A DNA stretch of 64,000 nt from Methylophaga sp. OBS1 (GTDB lineage Bacteria > Pseudomonadota > Gammaproteobacteria > Nitrosococcales > Methylophagaceae): contig NZ_JAPDMS010000001.1 in NCBI RefSeq assembly GCF_026319365.1, positions 1,242,456 to 1,306,455 of the forward strand. Reading direction: 5' to 3'. Both the position numbers and the translations under genes were made by a program. Within the stretch, counting starts at the first letter, position 1, and the number at the start of each line of letters is the position of its first letter. Below are positions 35,670-44,887 of this stretch, piece by piece. The notes beneath the pieces were generated by a model, which saw only the letters and a program-made list of their open reading frames with translations, made no database searches and was not told the origin of the DNA.

Positions 35670-38426
35670 ATGGAAAAAACATACAGTCCTGACGCGATTG
35701 AAGAACGCTGGTATCAGCAATGGGAACAGGCCGGGGAATTCAAACCGACCGGTGAAGGTGACCCTTACTGCATCATGCTGCCACCACCCAATGTCACCGG
35801 CAGCCTGCATATGGGCCATGGTTTCAACAATACCATCATGGATACGCTGACCCGCTATCACCGCATGAAAGGCCATAACACCCTGTGGCAACCGGGTACT
35901 GACCATGCCGGTATCGCAACCCAGATGGTAGTTGAGCGTCAACTGAATGCTCAGGACAAAACCCGCCATGATCTGGGCCGGGACAAATTCATCGAACGGA
36001 TCTGGGAATGGAAAGAAGAATCGGGCGGTAATATTACCCGCCAGCTTCGCCGCCTGGGCTCTTCGCTGGACTGGTCACGTAACCGCTTCACAATGGACGA
36101 TGAGCTGTCCGAAGCAGTGAAACAGGTCTTTGTGCGGCTTTATGATGAAGGTCTCATCTATCGGGGCAAGCGCCTGGTGAACTGGGATCCGGTATTGCAT
36201 ACCGCTGTCTCTGATCTGGAAGTATTGTCAGAGGAAGAATCCGGTCACCTCTGGCATTTCCGCTATCCCCTAACAGATGGCAGTGGCCATCTGGTAGTCG
36301 CCACCACCCGCCCTGAAACTATGCTTGGCGATACCGCGGTGGCAGTCCATCCTGAAGATGAACGCTATCAGGACCTGATTGGCAAAACCATCACCCTGCC
36401 GCTGGTGGGCAGAGAAATCCCGATCATTGCCGATGATTATGTCGACCGTGAGTTCGGTACCGGTTGCGTAAAAATTACCCCGGCCCATGATTTCAATGAC
36501 TACGAAATGGGCCAGCGACATAATCTGGAGCAGATCAATATCCTGACCGCTGATGCTGCCATCAACGATAATGCACCGGAAAAATACCGGGGGCAGGATC
36601 GTTACGAAGCCCGGGATGTGATTGTGCATGACCTGAAAGAACTGGGTCTGCTGGAAAGCATTCAGGATCATAAACTGATGGTGCCCCGCGGTGACCGCAG
36701 CGGTGCAGTCATTGAACCCTTCCTAACCGACCAGTGGTATGTCAAAGCTGACGTACTGGCCGAGCCCGCAGTCAAAGCCGTGAAAGAAGGCAAGGTCAAA
36801 TTCGTCCCCGGCAACTGGGATAAAACCTTCTTCAACTGGATGGATGGCATCCAGGACTGGTGTATCTCACGTCAAATCTGGTGGGGACACCGCATCCCGG
36901 CCTGGTATGACAACAACGGTCATGTCTATGTTGGGCATGATGAAGCCGATGTACGTCACAAGCACAAGCTTGCTGATGACATTGAACTGAATCAGGATGA
37001 AGACGTGCTCGACACCTGGTTCTCTTCCGCCTTGTGGCCATTCTCCACGCTGGGCTGGCCCGACAATACCGATGCGCTGAGAACCTGGTACCCGACCAGC
37101 GTCCTGGTTACCGGTTTTGACATTATCTTCTTCTGGGTCGCCCGGATGATGATGATGGGCCTGCACTTTATGGATGATGTGCCGTTCAGGGAAATCTATA
37201 TCCATGGTCTGGTACGTGATGCCTATGGTCAGAAAATGTCGAAATCCAAGGGTAATGTCCTGGATCCTATCGATATTATCGATGGTATCGATCTGGAAAG
37301 TCTGGTTGCCAAACGCACCAGTGGCATGATGCAGCCGCAACTTGCCGCCAAGATTGAAAAAGCGACCCGCAAGGAATTCCCGGACGGCATTGCGCCACAC
37401 GGTACTGATGCCCTGCGCTTCACTTTTGCCTCGCTCGCCTCCACCGGCCGTGATATCAACTTCGATATGAACCGGATTGCCGGTTACCGCAATTTCTGTA
37501 ACAAGTTGTGGAATGCCGCGCGTTACGTTTTGATTAACACCGAAGATCAGGACACCGGCATTGATAACAGTGATGTCGAACTGAGTCTGGCCGATCGCTG
37601 GATTATCTCCAAGCTGCAAAGCACGGAGAAAGACATCACCCGAGCGCTGGACAGCTATCGTTTTGACCTGGCTGCGCAGGGCATATACGAGTTTATCTGG
37701 AATCACTACTGCGACTGGTACCTGGAACTGTCAAAGCCGGTACTGACTTCTGACACCGCATCAGAAGCAGCCAAACGCGGTACCCGTCGCACATTGGTCC
37801 GGGTGCTGGAAGCGACCTTGCGTCTGACACATCCATTTATGCCATTTATCACCGAGGAAATCTGGCAGACTATTGCACCTCTGGCCGGAGTCAAAGGTGA
37901 ATCGATTATGCGTCAGCCCTACCCCGTTGCTGATGACAATAAGATCGATGAAGCTGCCGTTGCCGAGATGGAATGGGTGATGCAGTTTATCACCGGTGTG
38001 CGTTCAATTCGCTCGCAGATGAATATCGCACCGAAAAAACAACTGCCGGTATTGCTCAAAGATGCTCAGGCTGAGGATAAGATCCGACTGGAGAACAACC
38101 GTAACTTCCTGAGCAGGCTTGCCAACCTGGAATCCATTGACTTACTGGATGGTGAAGCACCGGCCGCTGCCACCGCGCTGGTGGGCAAAATGGAAATCCT
38201 GATCCCGCTGGAAGGCCTGATCGATAAAGACGCCGAGATTACCCGTCTGAACAAGGAAATGAGCAAGCTCGACAAGGTCATCAAGCAATCTTCCGGTAAG
38301 CTGGCCAATGAAAACTATGTCGCTAAAGCACCGGCAGAAGTCGTGGCCAAAGAGCGCGAAAAGCTGGGAGAAATGCAGCAGGCTTATCAGCAATTGGAAC
38401 AGCAGTTAGCCGCGTTGGGGGCTTAA
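35670..38426 (+). CDS. valS: Valyl-tRNA synthetase
   Basis: Charges tRNA-Val. The protein has about 918 residues. [20 protein letters not shown] matches the family N-terminus, so I start at ATG 35670 rather than the in-frame ATG at 35628. The class I motif [15 protein letters not shown] (HIGH) lies near residue 40, the editing domain at about 190-330, KMSKSKG near 515-525, and the C-terminal coiled-coil arm at about 850-918. Confidence 0.97.
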   Translation: MEKTYSPDAIEERWYQQWEQAGEFKPTGEGDPYCIMLPPPNVTGSLHMGHGFNNTIMDTLTRYHRMKGHNTLWQPGTDHAGIATQMVVERQLNAQDKTRHDLGRDKFIERIWEWKEESGGNITRQLRRLGSSLDWSRNRFTMDDELSEAVKQVFVRLYDEGLIYRGKRLVNWDPVLHTAVSDLEVLSEEESGHLWHFRYPLTDGSGHLVVATTRPETMLGDTAVAVHPEDERYQDLIGKTITLPLVGREIPIIADDYVDREFGTGCVKITPAHDFNDYEMGQRHNLEQINILTADAAINDNAPEKYRGQDRYEARDVIVHDLKELGLLESIQDHKLMVPRGDRSGAVIEPFLTDQWYVKADVLAEPAVKAVKEGKVKFVPGNWDKTFFNWMDGIQDWCISRQIWWGHRIPAWYDNNGHVYVGHDEADVRHKHKLADDIELNQDEDVLDTWFSSALWPFSTLGWPDNTDALRTWYPTSVLVTGFDIIFFWVARMMMMGLHFMDDVPFREIYIHGLVRDAYGQKMSKSKGNVLDPIDIIDGIDLESLVAKRTSGMMQPQLAAKIEKATRKEFPDGIAPHGTDALRFTFASLASTGRDINFDMNRIAGYRNFCNKLWNAARYVLINTEDQDTGIDNSDVELSLADRWIISKLQSTEKDITRALDSYRFDLAAQGIYEFIWNHYCDWYLELSKPVLTSDTASEAAKRGTRRTLVRVLEATLRLTHPFMPFITEEIWQTIAPLAGVKGESIMRQPYPVADDNKIDEAAVAEMEWVMQFITGVRSIRSQMNIAPKKQLPVLLKDAQAEDKIRLENNRNFLSRLANLESIDLLDGEAPAAATALVGKMEILIPLEGLIDKDAEITRLNKEMSKLDKVIKQSSGKLANENYVAKAPAEVVAKEREKLGEMQQAYQQLEQQLAALGA

Positions 38427-38503
38427 AGGCTGGACTGGACAGTCATTGGCCTCGTATAAGAGGCCTCTGCTTTATCAAGGGGCTATTGGCACAATTGGCT
38501 AAA

Positions 38504-38574
38504 TGTCATGTTGAGCGAAGCCGAAACATCTCCACGGCTGGAGCTATCAATTGCTTCCACTGCGGCTCACAGTA
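38504..38574. repeat. Degenerate palindromic interspersed element
   Basis: The left arm TGTCATGTTGAGCGAAGCCG continues with AAACATCTC, a form close to the GTCATnnTGAGCGAAGTCGAA repeats found between genes in many bacteria. A decayed reverse arm, TTGCTTCCACTGCGGCTCAC, lies 30 bases downstream. Only this copy was seen in the window. The family resemblance is from memory. Confidence 0.45.
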
Positions 38575-38582
38575 AAAGGCAA

Positions 38583-38614
38583 AAAAAAGCCGCTGAATTT
38601 TCAGCGGCTTTTTT
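38583..38614. terminator. Bidirectional terminator between valS and the PepSY gene
   Basis: The stem GCCGCTGA/TCAGCGGC is flanked by A and T runs on both sides, so it can end transcripts from both convergent genes. A weaker GGCCTC/GAGGCC hairpin closer to valS (38448-38465) lacks a T run. Confidence 0.87.
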
Positions 38615-38633
38615 GTCGCAATCAGAAAAAGGC

Positions 38634-39188
38634 TTATTCTTTTTCCATACCGATTTCATAAAGCTCGATATTCGCCTCTTCGATTTCACCGGTGGTGGCA
38701 TCGACATCGACTTTGACTTCATAGCCATGCACGCTCTGAATATCGAACTCATAAGTGGCGTCACCATCGAAACCGACTTCCATTTCAGAGGCGACGACTT
38801 CACCCGGATGGAACATCAGCGCAGTCTCACGCGCTTCAGCTTGTGAGATTTTTGCCAGTTTCTTGAATGCCGGATCGTTAGCATCGACTTCACGCTCGAT
38901 TTCAGTAATAAAACCTTCCTCGGCATTGCATTCAACGTTATAAGTGTTGCCGTCGGCGTCTGCTTCAATATCGAACTCATAAACCGGATCATCGCCTTCC
39001 ATTTTCAGTTCAACTTTACGGGCATTACCGGGAATGGTATCCAGTGCGGCATCAAGACAGGTTTCGATTTTGACGATATTCCAGTTACGAATATCATCCA
39101 GATCGTAGTTGTCATCTGCGGCAAAAGCAGTAGAAGAGAGAGATAAAGCCAGAGCGGCAGGAATAATTTTCAGAACAGAAGTTGTCAT
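38634..39188 (-). CDS. Secreted acidic PepSY-domain protein
   Basis: The 184-residue protein has a signal peptide ending in AFA (near residue 23), then two PepSY-like units of about 75 residues. The first contains YEFDIEADADGNTYNVECNAEEG and the second YEFDIQSVHGYEVKVDVDATTGEI. The domain is found in peptidase propeptides and periplasmic inhibitors or ligand binders; the function here is unknown. It is strongly acidic with two cysteines. It stands alone, with a TAGGAATTTTTCCTA palindrome upstream that resembles those at the pilus locus. Confidence 0.8.
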   Translation of the reverse strand: MTTSVLKIIPAALALSLSSTAFAADDNYDLDDIRNWNIVKIETCLDAALDTIPGNARKVELKMEGDDPVYEFDIEADADGNTYNVECNAEEGFITEIEREVDANDPAFKKLAKISQAEARETALMFHPGEVVASEMEVGFDGDATYEFDIQSVHGYEVKVDVDATTGEIEEANIELYEIGMEKE

Positions 39189-39266
39189 GTAAAGCTCCTT
39201 TTTGAGATGAAAGATCCAAAACGATCAATCTCTACCCACAAGAGCAATGATCAAACTTGTGAGTAC

Positions 39267-39304
39267 AGTATAACAGCCATTATTAATTTTAGGAATTTTT
39301 CCTA
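39267..39304 (-). promoter_or_regulatory. Promoter of the PepSY gene with upstream TAGGAA/TTCCTA palindrome
   Basis: An extended -10 (TGTTATACT, hexamer at 39267-39272) lies about 80 bases before the start codon. The palindrome TAGGAATTTTTCCTA at 39290-39304 is centred 27.5 bp from the -10. That is 6 bp closer than at the three related sites near 56.9-59.0 kb, so its effect could differ. Confidence 0.5.
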
Positions 39305-39344
39305 TACCCATCCAACATGACAAGTGGTAACAAGAAAAGTTTTG

Positions 39345-41039
39345 CTAAATACTGACTCTTCTATATTGACGATACTGCGCGTTCCAGACAGTGTTCTCAA
39401 TCGCTTCCTGCACGCTCTGTTCATCTGACTGGGCCGCCAGGTCCTGCTCCTGTGCGATACGAATGACCGCAAAGGCGATCGCCTGACTCAACTCACGTAC
39501 GCTGCTGAGTGGGGGTAATAAGGCACTGCTGTTATCCGTTGATAAAGGCGAGTTATTAGCCAGCACTTCACTCGCCACCATCATCATCTCCTTAGTGACC
39601 CGCGAAATCCCGCCCGCTACCACAGCAAGGCCGATACCGGGGAAAATATAGCTGTTATTGCATTGAGATATCACAAACTCCCTGCCTTCAAATTCCACAG
39701 GGTCAAAAGGACTGCCGGTCGCAATGATGGCCTTGCCACCGGTCCAGCGAATCAAATCTGCCGGCAACGCCTCAACGCGACTTGAGGGATTACTCAAGGG
39801 AAAAATCACCGGCATCTCACAATGTTGCTGCATGGTTTTAATCAGCGATTCGGTAAACAATCCCGGCTGCCCCGAAACACCAATCAGAATGGTCGGTCTG
39901 GCCTGCTCAACGACCTGTTCAAGGCTGATAAAATCAGACGTTACTGACCAGTTGCTGATTGCATTGTCGTACTGCGCCAGTCGAGCTTGCGCATCATAAA
40001 GCCCGGACATTGATTTAGTCAGCAGCCCGGCTTTATCCACCATATAAATCCGGGTTCTTGCCGCTTCCTCGGTCAGTCCTTCACGACACATCTGAGCGAC
40101 CAACTGCTCGGCAATGCCGCAACCGGCTGATCCGCCGCCGGCGAATACGATGCGCTGCTCCGAGAGTTTCTGCTGTTTAAAACGACAGGCTGCCAGCAGG
40201 GAGCCCACTGTGATGGATGCCGTGCCCTGAATATCATCATTAAAGCAGCAGATTTGGTCCTGATAGCGCTCCAGCAGCGGCAACGCCTTGCGCTGTTCGA
40301 AGTCTTCAAACTGGATTAAAACACCAGGCCAGCGACGTTCTACAGCATCGATAAACAGTTCGATGAATTCATCATATTGTTCATCATCAATCCGGTGATG
40401 CGGCCAGCCGATATACATCGGATTGTCGAGCAAGGTGTCGTTATCAGTACCGACATCCAGCATCACTGGCAATGTATAAGCCGGGCTGATACCGGCACAG
40501 GCCGTATATAAAGACAATTTACCAATCGGAATCCCCATGCCACCGACGCCCTGATCGCCAAGGCCCAGTATGCGGCTGCCATCGGTAACCACAATCACTT
40601 TGACATGGCGTTTGGTGGCGTTATGTAGAATTTCATCAATGCGATAACGGTCAGGATAGGCAATAAAGAGACCGCGGGCACGACGGTAGATTTGTGAAAA
40701 CTTCTCGCAGGCCTCGCCCACAGTCGGCGTGTAAATCACCGGCATCATTTCCTGCAGATGTTGTTCCAGCAGATAATAAAACAGGGTTTCGTTGGTATCC
40801 TGCACCATACGCAGGTAGATGTGTTTATTAATGGCCGAGTCAAAGCTGGCATATTGCAGATAGGCGCGTTCGGCCTGTTCTTCTATTGATTCAAAGTGAT
40901 GCGGAATCAGTCCGGTCAGGTTGAAATCGCGTCGCTCCTGCTCGCTGAATGCCGTGCCTTTATTGAGCAGCGATGTGCCCAAAAGCGCTGTGCCGGCATG
41001 CGGAATGTAGACAGGTTCCTCTTTACGCTGATCTGTCAT
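39345..41039 (-). CDS. maeA: NAD-dependent malic enzyme
   Basis: Oxidatively decarboxylates malate to pyruvate. The 564-residue length and sequence follow E. coli MaeA closely: [21 protein letters not shown] at the start, [37 protein letters not shown], the metal region [13 protein letters not shown], and the nucleotide loop [13 protein letters not shown]. It could also be active with NADP; the sequence alone does not settle that. Confidence 0.93.
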   Translation of the reverse strand: MTDQRKEEPVYIPHAGTALLGTSLLNKGTAFSEQERRDFNLTGLIPHHFESIEEQAERAYLQYASFDSAINKHIYLRMVQDTNETLFYYLLEQHLQEMMPVIYTPTVGEACEKFSQIYRRARGLFIAYPDRYRIDEILHNATKRHVKVIVVTDGSRILGLGDQGVGGMGIPIGKLSLYTACAGISPAYTLPVMLDVGTDNDTLLDNPMYIGWPHHRIDDEQYDEFIELFIDAVERRWPGVLIQFEDFEQRKALPLLERYQDQICCFNDDIQGTASITVGSLLAACRFKQQKLSEQRIVFAGGGSAGCGIAEQLVAQMCREGLTEEAARTRIYMVDKAGLLTKSMSGLYDAQARLAQYDNAISNWSVTSDFISLEQVVEQARPTILIGVSGQPGLFTESLIKTMQQHCEMPVIFPLSNPSSRVEALPADLIRWTGGKAIIATGSPFDPVEFEGREFVISQCNNSYIFPGIGLAVVAGGISRVTKEMMMVASEVLANNSPLSTDNSSALLPPLSSVRELSQAIAFAVIRIAQEQDLAAQSDEQSVQEAIENTVWNAQYRQYRRVSI

Positions 41040-41142
41040 TGGACTTGCTCCCTGTTAGTGCCTCGCCTCAAGGCCAGTATAAACCGTGAGCACGCAGGAA
41101 AAGCAAACCTGTCATTGGTTCCGGGAACTGCGATTAATAAAG

Positions 41143-41175
41143 AAAAGCCCGGCACAGGATTGATACCGGGCTTTT
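41143..41175 (-). terminator. Terminator after hsp20
   Basis: A 10-bp stem AAAAGCCCGG/CCGGGCTTTT with a 13-base loop lies 6 bases past the Hsp20 stop. On the minus strand it runs into TTTTCTTTATTAA. Confidence 0.82.
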
Positions 41176-41180
41176 AATAT

Positions 41181-41618
41181 TTACTGATCGACTTTGACCT
41201 CGATACGGCGGGGTTTGGCCTCCACTGACTTGGGAATAGTCAGTTCGAGCACACCATCACGGGTCTTGGCCGCAATATTGTCGAGATCAGCTCTTTCCGG
41301 CAGGGTAAAACGTCTGATAAAACTGCCACTGAATCGTTCCACGCGGCGGTAGTTATCCTTTTCTTCCTCCTTATGCCCCTGGCGCTCACCTTTAATCGTC
41401 AGGATGCCGTTTTCAGCGGTGACTTCAATGTCTTCGGATTTCACACCGGGCAGATCCGCATGAATCGTGAATTTATCCTGATCTTCACTGATATCCACGG
41501 CCGGGCTCCACTCTTCACTGTTAAAGCTGCTCTCTGTGGTCGGCGTCTGAAACAATGAATTCATTTCCCGCTGCAGTTCATCCAGCAGGCTAAGGGGTCT
41601 GTAACGTTGAATTGCCAT
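41181..41618 (-). CDS. Hsp20/alpha-crystallin family small heat-shock protein
   Basis: ATP-independent holdase that binds unfolding proteins. The 145-residue protein has an N-terminal arm (SLLDELQREMNSLFQ). The alpha-crystallin domain lies at about 38-130, with DLPGVKSEDIEVTAENGILTIKGER and the closing ARDGVLELTIPK-like TRDGVLELTIPK, and a C-terminal tail follows. A GGAGGT ribosome site precedes the ATG. Transcription appears to be monocistronic, bounded by a terminator and by its own promoter with an FNR-type box. Confidence 0.93.
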   Translation of the reverse strand: MAIQRYRPLSLLDELQREMNSLFQTPTTESSFNSEEWSPAVDISEDQDKFTIHADLPGVKSEDIEVTAENGILTIKGERQGHKEEEKDNYRRVERFSGSFIRRFTLPERADLDNIAAKTRDGVLELTIPKSVEAKPRRIEVKVDQ

Positions 41619-41673
41619 AATAAACCTCCAAAAAACATCAAGTTAATCAGAGAGACATGTCTTTCTGACTAAA

Positions 41674-41702
41674 ATAATGTGTCCACCAGTGAGGCTTTTC
41701 AA
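41674..41702 (-). promoter_or_regulatory. Candidate promoter of hsp20
   Basis: On the minus strand TTGAAA (41697-41702), a 17-base spacer and CATTAT (41674-41679) give a fair sigma70 promoter. The overlapping CTTGAAA with CACATTA also partly resembles a heat-shock sigma32 promoter. The expected start is near 41667. Confidence 0.55.
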
Positions 41703-41730
41703 GAGGTTTATCAAGATTTTTTTATTGATA

Positions 41731-41744
41731 TTGATCGGCATCAA
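41731..41744. promoter_or_regulatory. FNR/Anr-type box upstream of hsp20
   Basis: TTGATcggcATCAA is a perfect match to the TTGAT-N4-ATCAA consensus, set in a longer 10-bp-arm palindrome (41726-41749). Its centre is about 70.5 bp upstream of the predicted hsp20 start, close to the -71 position used by class I FNR/CRP activation. Confidence 0.7.
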
Positions 41745-41766
41745 TATCAGTCACTTAGATTTTGAC

Positions 41767-42420
41767 TCAGGGCTTAATCAGCCCCAGCACCACGGCAATA
41801 TTGGCAAGTTCCGCCGCTGTGTTCACCTTCAGCTTGCTCTTAATCTGGGTGTTGTAGTTAGCCACCGTTTTATAGCCAAGGTGGAGATCATTCGCTGCTT
41901 CGTGCGCGGTCATGCCTTTAGCCAGCCGACAGAACACATCAAACTCGCGCGGTGATAATAAATCGACGACTTCGCGGTAATGCTCAATATCCATATGACG
42001 CACATCATCGATTTCAGGTAGCAGCTTCTCCTCCACATACTGTTTTCCCTCTGCCACGGCCTTGACCGCTTCAGCAAGGACTTCAGCTGCGCTGTTTTTA
42101 CTGACATAGCCTCTGGCACCGGCCTGAAGTGCCCTTTCAACATAAATGGCCTCGTCATGGATGCTGTAAACCAGCACTACCGCTTTAGGATCCTGCTTAT
42201 GCAGACGCCGAATCGTCTCCAGGCCGCCGATACCCGGCATCGATAAATCCATCACCACCACATCGGGCTGTAGCCTTTCATATTCCTGTCCAACCAGTTC
42301 ACCCCGGTTCACATCCATGATATCGCCGATAAAGGGTTGTGCTGATAACAAAATACGAAATCCAGCGCGAACGACTTCATGGTCATCGACTAATAAAACA
42401 CTGATGTTATTGTTCGTCAT
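41767..42420 (-). CDS. NarL/FixJ-type response regulator
   Basis: The 217-residue protein has a receiver domain with acidic pocket D12-D13, phosphoacceptor D58 (in VVVMDLSMPG), S86 and K108, then a LuxR-type helix-turn-helix at about 156-210 (LSPREFDVFCRLAKGMTAHEAA). It is the last gene of the long pilus operon, and its start overlaps the kinase gene by 14 bases. It is a candidate regulator of the TAGGAAT/ATTCCTA palindromes near the pilus genes, since NarL-family dimers bind such sites; this link is inference. Confidence 0.9.
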   Translation of the reverse strand: MTNNNISVLLVDDHEVVRAGFRILLSAQPFIGDIMDVNRGELVGQEYERLQPDVVVMDLSMPGIGGLETIRRLHKQDPKAVVLVYSIHDEAIYVERALQAGARGYVSKNSAAEVLAEAVKAVAEGKQYVEEKLLPEIDDVRHMDIEHYREVVDLLSPREFDVFCRLAKGMTAHEAANDLHLGYKTVANYNTQIKSKLKVNTAAELANIAVVLGLIKP

Positions 42421-43744
42421 TCTCTCTCTCTATGAATGGCATCCAGGCCCTGACTCTGACTCCCTGACCGGGGATGGATTCGAATGCAAACTGGCCGCCC
42501 ATGCTCTCAACCCGCTCGCGCATACCCAGCACACCAAAGCCTTCTCCTTCCGTTGAGCCGCCAATCCCATCATCCTCGACTCTGATAACGACCTGCTCTT
42601 TACCTTTGATGATATGTCGTCTGACCGTCACCGTTGCTTTGGATGCCTGAGCATGACGGACCACATTAGTCAGACACTCCTGAACGATGCGGTAGACATG
42701 GATGCCTACTTCATCATCAAGCCAGTTCACAGCCTCATCATAAGTTAAATCAATTTCCAGCGCAGGATATCGCCGTTGCCATTCGGTGACCAGGTCTGTC
42801 AAAGTCGCTGCGAGCCCCAAATCACTGAGGCTGAGCGGGTGCAGGGTACGCATCATCGAACGCACGACCACTGAAAGATGGTTACAGATACCAATGATAG
42901 AGTCCGCAATCTCATTGATCTTCGCTTTCGGCTGCTTGCTTGCAACAGCCATCGCCTTAACAGCGGTCAGCGATTGGCCCATTTCGTCATGCAGTTCGCG
43001 CGACATAGTCTGCCGTTCATTCTCCTGAATGTGCATCGTATGTCGGGCCAGCGCCTGGTTATTCTGTCTGGCAATATTCAGGGCCTCCGTCAGGTTATTC
43101 ACTTCTGTAGCTATGGCATCGAATTCACTGATTTTGAAATGCGGTAATTTTTTACTGTATTCACCACTCTCAACACGACGCAAACCCGCCAGAATCGCAT
43201 GGACACTCTTAAGCATCGATTGAAAAACGATATTAATGGCGACAAAAATGACCATCATCATCAATACTATCGACCAGAAAAAAGCGACCGACTCACCCCA
43301 GGCTTCGGCGATTTCATCGATAGGATCAGCGCGGATAAGAATGGTTTTTGTTCGACCATCCAGCAATTGAATATCATAGCTCGCAGAGGGTGCGTCGGAA
43401 GTGACCGCCATTTTGAACCAGGCCGGTGGCATATCCTCCTCGTCAGACACTCTCTTTCCCGCGAGCCATTCACTTTCACTGCCGTCATCATTCACCAGAC
43501 TGATATGTATATGACGGGTTTTCTGAATAGCACTGAGCTGACGCATCCAGTGCTGTTCAGTAATCGCACGATTGGCTGGATATTTGAAGCTCAGATCAAT
43601 CATCTGGAGGGCCAGGTTAAAAGAGGAATTGATCTCTTTCTGAACCGACTGACGCGCCTGCCAGATGGCCATCAGGCCGCCAATAATGAGAATCAAGACA
43701 ACAGACAGCACAATCCTGGCGTTGATCAGCCCTCGCAAGCTCAT
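42407..43744 (-). CDS. NarX/UhpB-class sensor histidine kinase, MoxY-like
   Basis: The 445-residue protein has two membrane spans (about 10-27 and 152-174) around a periplasmic region of about 120 residues, then a HAMP-like linker. The HisKA_3 dimerisation box is NERQTMSRELHDEMGQSL (H252), followed by a HATPase domain with the N box QECLTNVVRHA and G box DDGIGG...GVLGMRER. The periplasmic part reminds me of the LapD/MoxY N-terminal domain, which I recall from methylotroph MoxY kinases, but this was not checked. It starts 24 bases after the outer-membrane-protein gene and shares its operon. Confidence 0.88.
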   Translation of the reverse strand: MSLRGLINARIVLSVVLILIIGGLMAIWQARQSVQKEINSSFNLALQMIDLSFKYPANRAITEQHWMRQLSAIQKTRHIHISLVNDDGSESEWLAGKRVSDEEDMPPAWFKMAVTSDAPSASYDIQLLDGRTKTILIRADPIDEIAEAWGESVAFFWSIVLMMMVIFVAINIVFQSMLKSVHAILAGLRRVESGEYSKKLPHFKISEFDAIATEVNNLTEALNIARQNNQALARHTMHIQENERQTMSRELHDEMGQSLTAVKAMAVASKQPKAKINEIADSIIGICNHLSVVVRSMMRTLHPLSLSDLGLAATLTDLVTEWQRRYPALEIDLTYDEAVNWLDDEVGIHVYRIVQECLTNVVRHAQASKATVTVRRHIIKGKEQVVIRVEDDGIGGSTEGEGFGVLGMRERVESMGGQFAFESIPGQGVRVRAWMPFIERENDEQ

Positions 43745-43768
43745 AGCTGAATCAGGTATGTTGCTGGA

Positions 43769-44887
43769 TCAAAAATCATAATTTAGCCCCAGGCTGAACC
43801 CATAGCTTTCCCAATCGACCTCGTTGAGTTTAATGCTGACTTCATTACCGTTAGAGAAATAAGTTGTATCAACGCCATCTCTGTCCGCAAGCCAGTTTTT
43901 ATATTCAAAATCCAAAGTGACTGCAAGTGCAGGTGAAACAGACCACTTGCTGTTGATTCCAGCCACCCATCCAGTGCCTTCTGCCTCATGTTCAAAGCTA
44001 ACAGGCTGTGCAAAATCCGTCCTTAAGTTCCATTGAGCTTCCGCATCGTACTCAAAGTAGTGATACTCAAGATTCAGCCCAAGGCTAAAGCGATTTTCTT
44101 TGATAAAAATCGTCTCCAGCCCCACCCAAGGACCAAACCAGGTAGTGTCGTAACTCGAGTCCAGCCCTTCAAAGGGCCCGTTTGCTGGTATGGTTTGATA
44201 ACCATCAACTGTTTTGAGATTCTGGCTGTGATAGGCGAGCCCTAGTTTTGGCCTTAATTCAAAACTTGAAGTATTAGCCTGGTTTAAAGGCCAGGCAAAG
44301 CGATGCCCAGCAGCCAAAGAGATATCGAGAATATTGCCTTCATCTGCCCCATTGTTGGAACGAGAGAATTCCAATGTACGGTTGTTTCCTAAATAATCGG
44401 AATCCTGATTTTTACCATCAAAGATTTCACCCCAGACTAGGTCACCGTTCACGAACCAGTTATTTTTCAGATATAAATTAGCGCCCAGATTAATAGTTGC
44501 AATTTCCAGATCCTGCCATGTGAGCTCCGATAAAATATTCGGCTGTCCCCCTAAACCCGCGATACTCCACTGAAGGTCATCTCGGCGATACCCCGTTTTG
44601 ATATAAATGTCCGCATAATCATAGGTCAATGGCGGCACTTTTTTCTCGGGACGTCTGTCATAGACGTGTAATTTTAACCTCTCAGGTTCTTTAGCTTTAT
44701 TGTTTGGAACGGAAGACGGTTGATAAGTGCTTGTCGATTTAATCTCAGCCAGTTGTTTTTCATTTTCTGATGTAGGCACTTCCTCAAATACATGCATGGT
44801 TAACTTCGGTGCTGCCAAAGCTGAAAACGACACGCAGAGGACCGGCAATGAGGTCAATGATAGGCGCATCCATTTACCGGGTTTCAT
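43769..44887 (-). CDS. Predicted outer-membrane beta-barrel protein coupled to the secretin
   Basis: The 372-residue protein has a signal peptide ending ALA near residue 26. A linker of about 65 residues follows, containing two similar segments (LTMHVFEEVP and LKLHVYDRRP). The rest is a barrel of alternating aromatic strands ending in NYDF, with the C-terminal Phe typical of Bam substrates. Phrases such as SIAGLGGQPNILSELTW resemble a group of uncharacterised omptin-like outer-membrane proteins; I do not see clear omptin catalytic residues. The gene overlaps the secretin gene by 14 bases and has a near-perfect ribosome site, so it probably acts at the secretin's outer-membrane site. Confidence 0.72.
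   Translation of the reverse strand: MKPGKWMRLSLTSLPVLCVSFSALAAPKLTMHVFEEVPTSENEKQLAEIKSTSTYQPSSVPNNKAKEPERLKLHVYDRRPEKKVPPLTYDYADIYIKTGYRRDDLQWSIAGLGGQPNILSELTWQDLEIATINLGANLYLKNNWFVNGDLVWGEIFDGKNQDSDYLGNNRTLEFSRSNNGADEGNILDISLAAGHRFAWPLNQANTSSFELRPKLGLAYHSQNLKTVDGYQTIPANGPFEGLDSSYDTTWFGPWVGLETIFIKENRFSLGLNLEYHYFEYDAEAQWNLRTDFAQPVSFEHEAEGTGWVAGINSKWSVSPALAVTLDFEYKNWLADRDGVDTTYFSNGNEVSIKLNEVDWESYGFSLGLNYDF

Noticed and set aside
36867..37706. Minus-strand ORF of 279 codons
   Set aside because: It is antisense to valS, whose catalytic motifs occupy this stretch.
41726..41749. Palindrome considered as a terminator for the response-regulator gene
   Set aside because: No T run follows it on the minus strand, while its core is an exact FNR-type box placed correctly for hsp20.
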